NCBI GenBank assembly: GCA_016708905.1 | Contig: JADJEV010000003.1 | Span: 744,001-808,000 of the forward strand | Reading direction: 5' to 3' | From: Candidatus Methylophosphatis roskildensis | GTDB lineage: Bacteria; Pseudomonadota; Gammaproteobacteria; Burkholderiales; Rhodocyclaceae | DNA: 64,000 nt | Part shown: one piece after another, positions 37,696 through 44,761 of the stretch | Layout of the letters: each line of letters opens with the position of its first letter | How positions within the stretch are numbered: the first letter of the stretch is position 1 | The notes under the pieces: generated by a model | What the model saw: only the letters and a program-made list of their open reading frames with translations | The model's database searches: none | What the model was told of the DNA's origin: nothing | Translations under genes and position numbers: made by a program

Positions 37696-38696
37696 CCACC
37701 GCCACCACCGATACCTTTGCCGCCTTACTCGAGGGATTCTTCACGCGCCGGCTCATGCAGCAACAGCGGGCCAGCCCACACACGATCGCCTCCTATCGAG
37801 ACACCTTCCGCTTGCTGCTTAAATACATGCACAAGCAGCTTGGCACCTCACCCAGCAAACTGGCCCTCGAGCAACTCGACGCGGTGTTGATCACAGACTT
37901 TCTCGGTGACCTGGAGCGCGAACGAGGTGTCTCGACGCGCAGTCGGAATCTGCGCCTGAGCGCCATTCGTTCATTCTTCCACTACGCCGCATTCGAGGCG
38001 CCAACACATTCCGCCCAGATCCAGCGCATCCTCGCCATCCCCAGCAAGCGTGGCCCACGCAATCAGGTGTGCCATCTGACGCGCCAGGAGGTTGAGGCGC
38101 TGCTCGCCGCGCCCGACCCGTGCACGTGGGGCGGTCGGCGCGATCATGCGCTCCTCCTGCTGGCGGTGCAGACCGGGTTGCGGCTCTCCGAACTGACCGG
38201 CCTGTGCCGCGAGAATGTCAGACTCGACACCGGTGCTAACGTTCATGTCGTCGGAAAGGGGCGCAAGGAGCGGTGCACGCCGTTGGCGAAGCAGACCCGC
38301 CGCGTCCTGCAGGCATGGATGCGAATCGACTTGCCTCCCGAGTGTACGGTGTTGTTTCCGAGTGCGAGGGGCACCCGGCTCAGTGCTGACGGTGTCCAGT
38401 ACCTTCTGGCCAAACATGTCGCGACCGCGAGTACGGCCTGCCCTTCGTTGCAGGACAAGCGCGTGACGCCCCACGTGCTGCGTCATACCACAGCCATGGA
38501 TCTGCTCTTGGCCGGTGTCGATCGTTCCGTCATTGCGCTATGGCTGGGGCACGAGTCGGTCGAGACGACGCAGATCTACTTGGAGGCCGACATGACGTTA
38601 AAGGAGCAAGTCCTGGAGAAGACAGCGCCGCATGTTGGAAAGTCTGGCCGGTACCGGCCAGACGATCAACTGCTGACGTTTCTTGCCGCTTTGTAG
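37692..38696 (+). CDS. Tyrosine recombinase, third gene of the RIT trio
   Basis: A 334-residue complete integrase-family protein. The N-terminal core-binding domain (FFTRRLMQQQRASPHTIASY) is followed by the catalytic domain with Arg in TGLRLSELTGL, Lys in VVGKGRKER, HVLRHTTAM, WLGHESVETT and Tyr in QIYLEAD. It starts within the stop of the preceding gene (ATGA). Confidence 0.88.
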   Translation: MTTATTDTFAALLEGFFTRRLMQQQRASPHTIASYRDTFRLLLKYMHKQLGTSPSKLALEQLDAVLITDFLGDLERERGVSTRSRNLRLSAIRSFFHYAAFEAPTHSAQIQRILAIPSKRGPRNQVCHLTRQEVEALLAAPDPCTWGGRRDHALLLLAVQTGLRLSELTGLCRENVRLDTGANVHVVGKGRKERCTPLAKQTRRVLQAWMRIDLPPECTVLFPSARGTRLSADGVQYLLAKHVATASTACPSLQDKRVTPHVLRHTTAMDLLLAGVDRSVIALWLGHESVETTQIYLEADMTLKEQVLEKTAPHVGKSGRYRPDDQLLTFLAAL

Positions 38697-38775
38697 GGGC
38701 CAGTTGGATGTCCGCCGCCAGATTCCTCGGCAGCGAACATCCACGCCACGATGGTGGCTCACGAAGTGACACGCC

Positions 38776-39123
38776 TCATGCTTCGGCCAGCGCAGCAACT
38801 TCATTGGCCTGGTCAGGAGACTCCCAGCACTGACGGCCCACATCGATCATTACATCCGCCATCGCCGTGAGTGCCGCGGTCTGCGAGATGAAGTACTCCT
38901 GCTCATAACCGCCCAGGCGCAGCACCTCCCGCTTCATCGCCATGAACATGCGCTTGCGCTCCGGGTCAAGCGTCCCGTCGAAGCCTTCCTTCTGCTCACT
39001 TGCCGGTCTCAAGCAGGGTGTGGATCGACACTGTGAATCGCGGTCCGTAGCAAGCGAGCAGCAGATCGTTGGCCAGGGTTGACATCGCCGGGCCGGCATC
39101 GTCAATGGCCAGCGAGATCATGC
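38776..39123 (-). pseudogene. C-terminal fragment of a second SbcC-like ATPase, carried inside the RIT element
   Basis: On the minus strand two blocks match the interrupted ATPase. One is ISLAIDDAGPAMSTLANDLL continuing to HTLLETGK (39122-39002), ended by TGA. The other, in a different frame, is GTLDPERKRMFMAMKREVLR to YFISQTAALTAMADVMID. The ABC signature and Walker B segment between them are deleted. Differences from the resident gene show it is another homologue, not a duplication of the local gene. Confidence 0.75.
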
Positions 39124-39281
39124 GAGGGGGCTATTGAGTGCGCATGGTGTGCTACCGACAGATCACGGCGCTCATGCGACTTCTATGCCGACCATCATTG
39201 CATGGTCTTGGTATGCGTCCACTGGCGCGGATACCTCGCCGTTGAGGACCACTCGGCATAACCCGATTCGCGGCATAGTGG

Positions 39282-39542
39282 CTCAACGAATGCCTGACGC
39301 GGGCGATCGCGTTGTACCTCGCGCAGAACAGCGGGCAGCGCTACGAGACCCTGTTCTCGGACGAGGCTGATGGGCCGCTCGATGCCGAACGCAAGCGAAT
39401 GTTCATGGCGATGAAGCGGGAAGTGCTGCGTCTCGGCGGGTACGGGCGGGAGCTCTTCATCTCGCAGACGCCCGAACTCACGGCTATGGCCGATGCGGTG
39501 ATCGACCTCGATGCGATGCAGGAGGCGGTGGCTTCATGTTGA
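39282..39542 (+). pseudogene. 3' part of the SbcC/Rad50-like ATPase, separated by the RIT element
   Basis: Immediately after the right terminal repeat the frame reads NECLTRAIALYLAQNSGQRY, then ETLFSDEADGPLDAERKRMF (Walker B and D-loop region), ending DLDAMQEAVASC and stop. This completes the ATPase that breaks at 35369. The stop overlaps an ATG at 39536, so the downstream gene was translationally coupled. Confidence 0.85.
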
Positions 39543-40525
39543 AGGCATGCCCCGCCAATGAATCGCTGCCTGAGACATGTCTCGCAGTGATCGCCGGTAT
39601 GCCGCCAGGAAACAAAGTCGCGATCTCCCGGTTCGGTCGCCTTGGTGTGGAGGTGACTGCGCTGAACTTTGGAAGCGAGGACAGAGCACGACGAGTGGTC
39701 CGCGCGGTCAACGCAATCAACGATGTTTCCACCGCAGCGGAGCGCGCGATGCTGGCAGGCGCCATCCTCGGGTGGCGCGAGCGAACCCAGTCGAAGGTCC
39801 TGCCGCCGCTCGGCTGGCGCTTGGCAGGTGATACGCGAGTACGTCGAGATCACCGCGTATGCATCGCTGCATCAGCCAGGCACAGCGGGCGAAAGTTGGG
39901 CAAGCAAATGCGGGGAACAGAGCACGAAGGACCAGTCACCCGGACAAGAGCATCGGGACGCCTCGCGACGCAGTGGGCTTCGTGCCGCCTCAGCGCTTCG
40001 GCTGCGTCAAGCCTTCGGCTCTTTGCGCTTGAACTCCGTATCGTGGTCCTTCATGAACTTGCGCAGCTCGTCGGCGAAGCCCAGCAGCCGGTCCCACTGC
40101 TCGACATAGAGCGTGACGGGCATGCGCTGCAGACCATACAGGCTGATGGCCCCCTTGGGGCTCACCTTGCAGTAGAGCGTGCCGCGATTGGGCTGCTCGA
40201 GTTCTGCGAGGAGTCGAGAAGCCTCCTGCACGTCGAGGGAGCCGGCTGCCAGCTGGGCGAGGATTTCTTCCTTGTTCATGATCCGTGGTTCTCCAATGAT
40301 GCGAAACGGCCGACGACGCTGAAACGGCCGACGACGCTGTTGCGTGGCATGCCATTCACGTTACTGGAGAACTGGAAAGCCGGCGGTCAGCGTGGCATTC
40401 TCGGACACCATGATGACCCGTGCAACAGGTTTCATGTCCTAGAGGACGAAACCCGGCCAAAGCGGCCGGCGAGGGCGCTCGGGTCGGGTACGAGGCGAGC
40501 CCGACAGAGGCTGCCCAATTCTTGA
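39536..40525 (+). CDS. Hypothetical protein coupled to the ATPase gene (only the N-terminal part is convincing)
   Basis: The ATG overlaps the ATPase stop. The first 95 or so residues (LPETCLAVIAGMPPGNKVAI, FGSEDRARRVVRAVNAINDV, ERAMLAGAILGWRERTQSKV) read like a real small protein. The remaining frame to 40525 is antisense to the better-supported 40007-40279 gene and has odd composition. A frameshift or an early natural end near 39835 is likely; an overlapping frame there (EYVEITAYASLHQPGTAG) may be the true continuation or the next gene. Function unknown. Confidence 0.35.
   Translation: MLKACPANESLPETCLAVIAGMPPGNKVAISRFGRLGVEVTALNFGSEDRARRVVRAVNAINDVSTAAERAMLAGAILGWRERTQSKVLPPLGWRLAGDTRVRRDHRVCIAASARHSGRKLGKQMRGTEHEGPVTRTRASGRLATQWASCRLSASAASSLRLFALELRIVVLHELAQLVGEAQQPVPLLDIERDGHALQTIQADGPLGAHLAVERAAIGLLEFCEESRSLLHVEGAGCQLGEDFFLVHDPWFSNDAKRPTTLKRPTTLLRGMPFTLLENWKAGGQRGILGHHDDPCNRFHVLEDETRPKRPARALGSGTRRARQRLPNS
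40007..40279 (-). CDS. Small conserved-looking hypothetical protein
   Basis: A 90-residue protein: helical N-terminus (NKEEILAQLAAGSLDVQEAS), then a compact strand-rich segment (GTLYCKVSPKGAISLYGLQR, PVTLYVEQWDRLL) and a charged tail. It is typical of small mobile-element backbone proteins. An 18-bp tandem repeat lies about 24 bp upstream of its start. Function not recognised. Confidence 0.65.
   Translation of the reverse strand: MNKEEILAQLAAGSLDVQEASRLLAELEQPNRGTLYCKVSPKGAISLYGLQRMPVTLYVEQWDRLLGFADELRKFMKDHDTEFKRKEPKA
40303..40338. repeat. Tandem 18-bp direct repeat
   Basis: GAAACGGCCGACGACGCT occurs twice without a gap, just upstream of the minus-strand 40279 gene. It could be a binding site or a slipped duplication. 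Confidence 0.6.
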
Positions 40526-40579
40526 GCAGACCAGTTCAGAGCAAGCGAGCACGCTGGGTTTGCGGCGCAAGCAGAGGAC

Positions 40580-40602
40580 TTGTCCACAGTTCTTGTGGAC
40601 AA
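40580..40602. promoter_or_regulatory. Inverted pair of DnaA-box-like sequences
   Basis: TTGTCCACA and, on the other strand, TTGTCCACAA face each other around a short loop, forming an 8-bp perfect inverted repeat. TTGTCCACA fits the DnaA-box consensus TTWTNCACA except for G at the third position. It lies in a 400-bp gene-free stretch (40280-40697) in which I see no gene. Confidence 0.4.
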
Positions 40603-40697
40603 ATCGTTGCAATTGTTTTCTTGATGCGGAGCACGTTCTTCGTGGACCGCCATCAGACGATCGTGCCTTGCCTTCAGATCATGGCCCGACAAACAAA

Positions 40698-40726
40698 CGC
40701 CCTGCCGGCATGAACCGGGCAGGGCG
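40698..40726 (-). terminator. Rho-independent-like terminator of the 40767 gene
   Basis: A 9-bp GC-rich stem (CGCCCTGCC/GGCAGGGCG) is followed on the minus strand by TTTGTTTGT. It lies about 40 bp after the stop of the minus-strand gene. Confidence 0.65.
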
Positions 40727-40766
40727 TTCGAGCTTGAAACCAGACACTCGGGGCGCAGGCCGGGCC

Positions 40767-41252
40767 TCAGCCGAGCTTGCGAACCTCAACCGCGAACTGC
40801 TGTGCGCCAATTTCGCCGCTTGCATAGCGGCCGACAAATTCGCTGTACGCAAGATCACGCCGCCAAGCCTCGGTTGCGGCAAGGCGATCCATGGTCCCGT
40901 CGGCACGCTCAAGATACCCTTGCGCCAGGGCTTGTTCGAGCGCCTCGGCGGGTGACCCATGGACTTGATGACGATGAAGCGCATCAGCATCGAAGTACAC
41001 GATGCGACCCTGGCCCGATGAATCGGGTTCCTCGAGGATCGCGCAGTAGCGCGTTCCATTGGGCGCCTGAAAGGCGAGCTCCGCGCCAACCGCCGTGCCG
41101 CAATTCGATGCGATGATCTGCTCGGCCAGCCGGTGCAGATTGTCGAGGCGGGTCTTCTCTGCAATCAGGTGCGCTGCGAATGTCGCCCTCTGCGGATCGG
41201 AAGAACAGTGACCGACCCGGTTTGCCAGATACTCGATACGTTCGGAAAACAT
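40767..41252 (-). CDS. Hypothetical mobile-element protein
   Basis: About 161 residues from the ATG at 41252, which follows AGGAGATCATC. The protein is helical at the start (FSERIEYLANRVGHCSSDPQ, DNLHRLAEQIIASN). A short strand region follows (AELAFQAPNGTRYCAILEE, GRIVYFDADALHRHQ), then a C-terminal helical part (AWRRDLAYSEFVGRYASGEI). Family not recognised. The same frame stays open for about 370 bp upstream without any start codon, so an N-terminal extension or frameshifted upstream gene is possible. Confidence 0.65.
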   Translation of the reverse strand: MFSERIEYLANRVGHCSSDPQRATFAAHLIAEKTRLDNLHRLAEQIIASNCGTAVGAELAFQAPNGTRYCAILEEPDSSGQGRIVYFDADALHRHQVHGSPAEALEQALAQGYLERADGTMDRLAATEAWRRDLAYSEFVGRYASGEIGAQQFAVEVRKLG

Positions 41253-41743
41253 GATGATCTCCTGGATACCGAAGGGCACCGATCCCCGAGGGGTCAGCGC
41301 CCCTCGGGGAATTGTGAAAGGCCGGTTTCGGCCTACTTCGGTGCAGTGCGCGCAAAACGATCCAGCGGCGACCGAGCATTGCTGCCCGGTGCTCGCCGAT
41401 GCGGCCAGCCACGGCTTGAATATCGCGACGCAGTCCGGGTTGCTCTCGTCATTGAGTCGCGCCGCCCCCGATTCCGTTGCAACGAACAGGCAGACGTCTT
41501 CCTGCAGGGCAGCTTCGCAGTACGCCGGATCGAGCCTGCGCCCGACATCGACGAACCGGCACGTATGCGCGTGACTGACGACACGGCAAGCGCATGGTCC
41601 CTTTTGTCCGGATGCCGAGACACTGTCTGATTGCCAGCGGACATGAACCTGGCGCTGTCAATTGAAACGTCATTGGACCGATCCGAAGCCGGTGTTAGTA
41701 TCCCTGCTCGGCAAGACCATCGAGCGAAGAAAGGGAATGGCCA
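41253..41743. other. Possible decayed minus-strand gene, otherwise intergenic
   Basis: The minus strand in frame with the 41252 gene is open from about 41650 and reads plausibly as protein (DVGRRLDPAYCEAALQEDVC, ATESGAARLNDESNPDCVAI). It has no ATG, GTG or TTG before that segment. It is probably a broken gene or one missing its start by mutation. The right end holds the upstream region of the 41744 gene. Confidence 0.35.
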
Positions 41744-41989
41744 ATGGCTAAGGGAACTGTCACGCGCATGTCGACCGGCAGCAGCGTGAAGCGGAAGAAG
41801 CCGACGCCGGCAAGCGCAAAGAAAGCGCTGGTTGCAGCACAACCGGAGCGCGTGGTACTCAACGTTGAAGTGAAGAAGACGACGCGGGCAGGCCTGAATC
41901 GGCTCAAGTTGCTCCTGGGAATGCCCAATCAGGCCTCGGTTCTCGACAAGCTGATTCGCGAAGGACTTGGGGCCGCGAAGGCGCGCTAG
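41744..41989 (+). CDS. Small basic protein, possible ribbon-helix-helix DNA-binding/partition type
   Basis: 81 residues. A basic, Lys/Thr-rich N-terminal tail leads to VVLNVEVKKTTRAGLNRLKL, LLGMPNQASVLDKLIREGL. This strand-helix-helix pattern resembles small RHH or ParC-like plasmid proteins. GAAAGGGAATGGCC precedes the ATG. Function uncertain. Confidence 0.55.
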   Translation: MAKGTVTRMSTGSSVKRKKPTPASAKKALVAAQPERVVLNVEVKKTTRAGLNRLKLLLGMPNQASVLDKLIREGLGAAKAR

Positions 41990-42368
41990 AGCACCAACTC
42001 ATAGGTCATTGCGCAGTCTGCACGCCACTGTAGCGTGCCCAAGTGGCCTGGCGCTGTTCGTTCAAATGACCGAACTTGGACAGCCGTCCTTCCGCATGCG
42101 AGTTGTCCTCGCTTTCCAGCGTGTGAAGTCCACGTTCAATTCTCCGCCTGCTCGGACGGACTGCCCGGACGGCTGCACACTCCCCGGTGCGTGCCCTTCG
42201 CACCGGATCACTCACCGCAATTTGCATGATTCAGCTCCGACGATCTGCCGGCCGGCAGCGCTCTCGACCAGGACTTGGCAATGTCATCCGGCGTAATAGA
42301 CTCCCACCGAAGACCTTGGGGCAGGCGGCCCTTTGACAACATCGTCGTAGAGGAGTCGGACGGACGAA
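41990..42368. other. Intergenic, no gene recognised
   Basis: 380 bp without a supportable gene. Short frames only. Confidence 0.3.
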
Positions 42369-42578
42369 ATGCTCAAGTGTGGAAACCAGGTTCGACTGAC
42401 ACGCCGGGAAGTCGCGCGCTTCACGGAAATCACGGGCTTTGTGCCCGTGGACGTGAAGACGCGCGAGGACCTGGACGAGTATGTCGCCGAGTGCAAGAAG
42501 TACTACTGGGGTGTCTCGGACGACACGAAGTTTCTTCACTACCTGATTGACAGGGAACTTCAGGCGGCCTTGCGTTAG
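42369..42578 (+). CDS. Small hypothetical protein
   Basis: 69 residues (LTRREVARFTEITGFVPVDV, DEYVAECKKYYWGVSDDTKF). It has good coding composition and a sensible start. Overlap with the 3' end of the minus-strand 43107 gene makes one of the two ends doubtful. No family recognised. Confidence 0.5.
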   Translation: MLKCGNQVRLTRREVARFTEITGFVPVDVKTREDLDEYVAECKKYYWGVSDDTKFLHYLIDRELQAALR

Positions 42579-43107
42579 CGGATCGTGGAAAACGCCTCGG
42601 CGCCCTTGCCGTCGGGGGAACTTCGGGCGTTGCGCTGGTTGCCGCGTCGGACACTCCTGCAGGTTTTGGAAAGGCTTGTTTCGCTTGCGCGAACTCACCT
42701 CTCTTCACCAACTTCCGAATCCTTCGTGTTGCAGGCTCGGATTTGGGCAATACAGTTGCAGGAGCTGGAACTTGGGGCATCAGCTCCACCGCCACGTCAC
42801 CACTACCCCGGAGGGCACGTATGACAACGCGGAGCGGAACGACGAGAACCAGATGCAAGGCCAGTTGCAGGAATGCCGCGATGCGTTGCGTGCGCACTCT
42901 GCGCGCCTCATGGGCACGTACCGTCTGCCGACAGCACAGATACAGACCCAGATGGGCCTTTCGCACTTCCGGCTCGCTGTCCAGGTACTCGACCACTTCT
43001 GTGGCAGCGGTGGGATCGTGTTTGGTGCGATAGAGCGTATCCCAGGCGTGTTCTTCGCTCGTCCGCGCCTGGCGGGCTTTGTGCAGCGAGGGAATCACAA
43101 GACTCAT
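42430..43107 (-). CDS. Hypothetical protein (N-terminal two thirds convincing)
   Basis: From the ATG at 43107 (GGAGACTGCAAC upstream) the frame gives 225 residues. The first 150 are helical and include a hydrophobic stretch (AAFLQLALHLVLVVPLRVVI). The last 50 are Arg/Ser/Pro-rich and antisense to the 42369 gene, so a frameshift near 42590 or a spurious tail is likely. It is divergent from the 43227 gene. Function unknown. Confidence 0.5.
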   Translation of the reverse strand: MSLVIPSLHKARQARTSEEHAWDTLYRTKHDPTAATEVVEYLDSEPEVRKAHLGLYLCCRQTVRAHEARRVRTQRIAAFLQLALHLVLVVPLRVVIRALRGSGDVAVELMPQVPAPATVLPKSEPATRRIRKLVKRGEFAQAKQAFPKPAGVSDAATSATPEVPPTARAPRRFPRSANARPPEVPCQSGSEETSCRPRHPSSTSCTRRHTRPGPRASSRPRAQSP

Positions 43108-43174
43108 GTTGCAGTCTCCAAGAAAATGTGGAGACGGCTCTGCCCCAGGGGCAAAAAAGCGGTCCCCACGGGGT

Positions 43175-43202
43175 TTGACGACGAGAAGAGTCGAACTACA
43201 CT
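43175..43202 (+). promoter_or_regulatory. Sigma-70-like promoter of the 43227 gene
   Basis: TTGACG and TACACT with a 16-bp spacer. The same boxes, spacer length and downstream CGACTCAGGA segment recur before the 43738 paralogue. Confidence 0.6.
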
Positions 43203-43226
43203 GGCGACTCAGGAGAGGAATTGACG

Positions 43227-43463
43227 ATGCTGACTTCCGGCCGCAGCTTGCGATTCAACCCTGCCGAAATCGATCGGCACGCTGCCATCGGCCTGGATTT
43301 CAGCCAAGTTCGCAGCGTTGACCAATTTGCACGCGCCGTTGAACTCTGGGCGCTGGTGATGACCGAAGTCCGCCCGGACGTGGTCGCAAAGCTCGAACGG
43401 ATGCTTCGTAAGCGCGTGGCGGAGGACCAAACGGCCGCGACTGATTTCATGAGAAAACTCTAA
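43227..43463 (+). CDS. 78-residue hypothetical protein, paralogue 1
   Basis: The ATG at 43227 follows AGGAGAGGAA. The sequence (SLRFNPAEIDRHAAIGLDFS, DQFARAVELWALVMTEVRPD) has the same length and pattern as the 43738 protein: SLR, two acidic helices, QARAVE-WAL--EVRPDV. Not recognised beyond that. It is probably a small mobile-element regulator or accessory protein. Confidence 0.65.
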   Translation: MLTSGRSLRFNPAEIDRHAAIGLDFSQVRSVDQFARAVELWALVMTEVRPDVVAKLERMLRKRVAEDQTAATDFMRKL

Positions 43464-43465
43464 AT

Positions 43466-43744
43466 ATGGCAGCGGATAACACGACGCACGCCGGAGGCCG
43501 CGATTCGCTTCGTGTGATAAACGGGGGCGCGCTGCCATCGAGAGAGTTAATGTGGGCTGCAGTCTATAACCGACCGACATTCGACTCCCTCATGAGGCAA
43601 CTCGCGCCGTGCGCGAACGACGGCCGACTTCAGCTGTACTCCGGCGACCGCCGAGATCCCGGGAGCCCAAGCGGTTCCGCGGGGTTTGACGGCGATGCGA
43701 GCCGGATTACACTAACGACTCAGGAAAGGAATCTGAGATGCTGA
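43466..43744 (+). CDS. Possible short protein between the paralogues
   Basis: An ATG lies two bases after the preceding stop and opens 92 codons (DSLRVINGGALPSRELMWAA). The 3' third runs through the promoter of the next gene, so it may be spurious. Confidence 0.3.
   Translation: MAADNTTHAGGRDSLRVINGGALPSRELMWAAVYNRPTFDSLMRQLAPCANDGRLQLYSGDRRDPGSPSGSAGFDGDASRITLTTQERNLRC
43686..43713 (+). promoter_or_regulatory. Sigma-70-like promoter of the 43738 gene
   Basis: TTGACG, 16-bp spacer, TACACT, followed by ACGACTCAGGAAAGGA. It duplicates the promoter at 43175. Confidence 0.6.
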
Positions 43745-43974
43745 TTGCAGGCGACAGTTTGCGCTTGACGTCCGATGAGATTGAGCAACATCGGGGCGTC
43801 GGTCTAAACGTCGAACATGTCCGAAGCCGTGACCAGTACGCGCGAGCCGTGGAAGTCTGGGCTTTGTGCCTGGCTGAAGTTCGGCCGGACGTTCTGCGCA
43901 AATTCGATTACATGCTGATCAAGGCGGTAGAGCAGAAGGGCGAGAGTATCCACCCGGTTCCGCCTACCGCCTAG
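43738..43974 (+). CDS. 78-residue hypothetical protein, paralogue 2
   Basis: Same length as the 43227 protein and clearly related (SLRLTSDEIEQHRGVGLNVE, DQYARAVEVWALCLAEVRPD), with AGGAAAGGA upstream. The two arose by duplication of a gene together with its promoter. Function unknown. Confidence 0.65.
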   Translation: MLIAGDSLRLTSDEIEQHRGVGLNVEHVRSRDQYARAVEVWALCLAEVRPDVLRKFDYMLIKAVEQKGESIHPVPPTA

Positions 43975-43976
43975 AC

Positions 43977-44177
43977 TCAGACTCTTCGACCCTTCATGCG
44001 GTTTTCTTCCGCAATTCGGATCCACTTGTCGGCGAGCTCTTCCAGATAGTCCAGATCGCCAGCGTCGACTTCCCCGGTTGCTTTGAGCTGCTTGATAAGC
44101 TGCTTCACAAGCTGGGGATCTTCCCTTGCAAGCTGCAACGCGCGGGCAACTGCCCGCTTCGCTTCCCTGTCCGTCAT
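43977..44177 (-). CDS. Small helical hypothetical protein
   Basis: 66 residues from the ATG at 44177 (REAKRAVARALQLAREDPQL, DYLEELADKWIRIAEENRMK), all helix and charged. The start overlaps the stop of a 32-codon frame upstream (ATGA), suggesting coupled translation behind the leader hairpin at 44299. Confidence 0.6.
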   Translation of the reverse strand: MTDREAKRAVARALQLAREDPQLVKQLIKQLKATGEVDAGDLDYLEELADKWIRIAEENRMKGRRV

Positions 44178-44272
44178 GACGGCTTGCTCCACGACCTGAG
44201 CAGGGCGGCGACAACGACCGGCGGTTTGGTTTTTCCCGTACCGCCAACCAACACACACTTGATGACTTGCAT
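44174..44272 (-). CDS. 32-residue small ORF with strong ribosome binding site
   Basis: GAGGAGAACACC precedes the ATG at 44272. The peptide begins MQVIKCVLVGGTGKTKPP. Its stop overlaps the next start by ATGA. It may be a leader peptide coupling translation to the 44177 gene. Confidence 0.45.
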   Translation of the reverse strand: MQVIKCVLVGGTGKTKPPVVVAALLRSWSKPS

Positions 44273-44298
44273 GGTGTTCTCCTCTCCAGAAACGGAAA

Positions 44299-44340
44299 AG
44301 GGGAACACCAGTCCCCCGAGGTCGGAGAAACAGTGTTCCC
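44299..44340 (-). promoter_or_regulatory. Leader hairpin, attenuator-like (copy 1)
   Basis: A 9-bp stem (GGGGAACAC/GTGTTCCCC) is followed on the minus strand by TTTTCC, then AGGAGAACACC and the ATG of the small ORF. A related leader precedes the 45305 gene. Confidence 0.5.
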
Positions 44341-44422
44341 CGCTCGGGTTGCCTCTCACCTTGCGGATCGAGGAAGATTGAAAGCACGCGCGTTCACGCG
44401 TGCGCTGCTGCAGCTACCGTTC

Positions 44423-44450
44423 TTGCATTCGCTGGCCGGGCGCCTAGACT
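44423..44450 (+). promoter_or_regulatory. Probable promoter of the 44483 gene pair
   Basis: TTGCAT, 16-bp spacer, TAGACT, about 30 bp upstream of the start. The same spacer length is used by the two promoters near 43.2 and 43.7 kb. Confidence 0.45.
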
Positions 44451-44482
44451 AGGCGTTCAGATGCCTGCCAAGGAAACCGCCC

Positions 44483-44761
44483 ATGATGAGCGATGAAGAA
44501 CTGCAACGGCTGTTCGTGAAGGACGTCGCCACCGGGAAGATCCACTTCACCCGCAAGGGTGTCGAGGCCTTCGGCCGAGACTTCGCTGAAGTCGGCTTCG
44601 ACATCACGAAGATCACGACGCAAGCGCAGTTTGAAGCCGCATCCGATGCGCGTCTTGCCTTTGAGCTACGACGGGCGGCACAGGAAGTGCGTGGCAAACA
44701 GCCGGCACTGGAGGCCATCATGCGCACGCTGCCGGGCTGGGGCAGTCATGGACGACCTTGA
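44483..44761 (+). CDS. Small hypothetical protein, first of a coupled pair
   Basis: 92 residues (SDEELQRLFVKDVATGKIHF, KGVEAFGRDFAEVGFDITKI). It shares the pattern G-(K/R)-(I/L)-HFT-(R/Q)-G, RF...F...G-DI-(K/N) with the overlapping downstream protein, so the two are paralogues. Function unknown. Confidence 0.6.
   Translation: MMSDEELQRLFVKDVATGKIHFTRKGVEAFGRDFAEVGFDITKITTQAQFEAASDARLAFELRRAAQEVRGKQPALEAIMRTLPGWGSHGRP

Larger units (their letters stand above)
35400..39281 (+). mobile_element. RIT element (recombinases in trio)
   Basis: Three overlapping tyrosine-recombinase genes in one direction lie between 31-bp terminal inverted repeats at 35400-35430 and 39251-39281. The repeats start CCACTATGCCGCGAA and differ at one position. 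This is the layout of RIT elements. The element splits an SbcC-like ATPase gene. Its right part carries, on the opposite strand, a broken fragment of another copy of that ATPase. No other cargo is visible. Confidence 0.88.
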
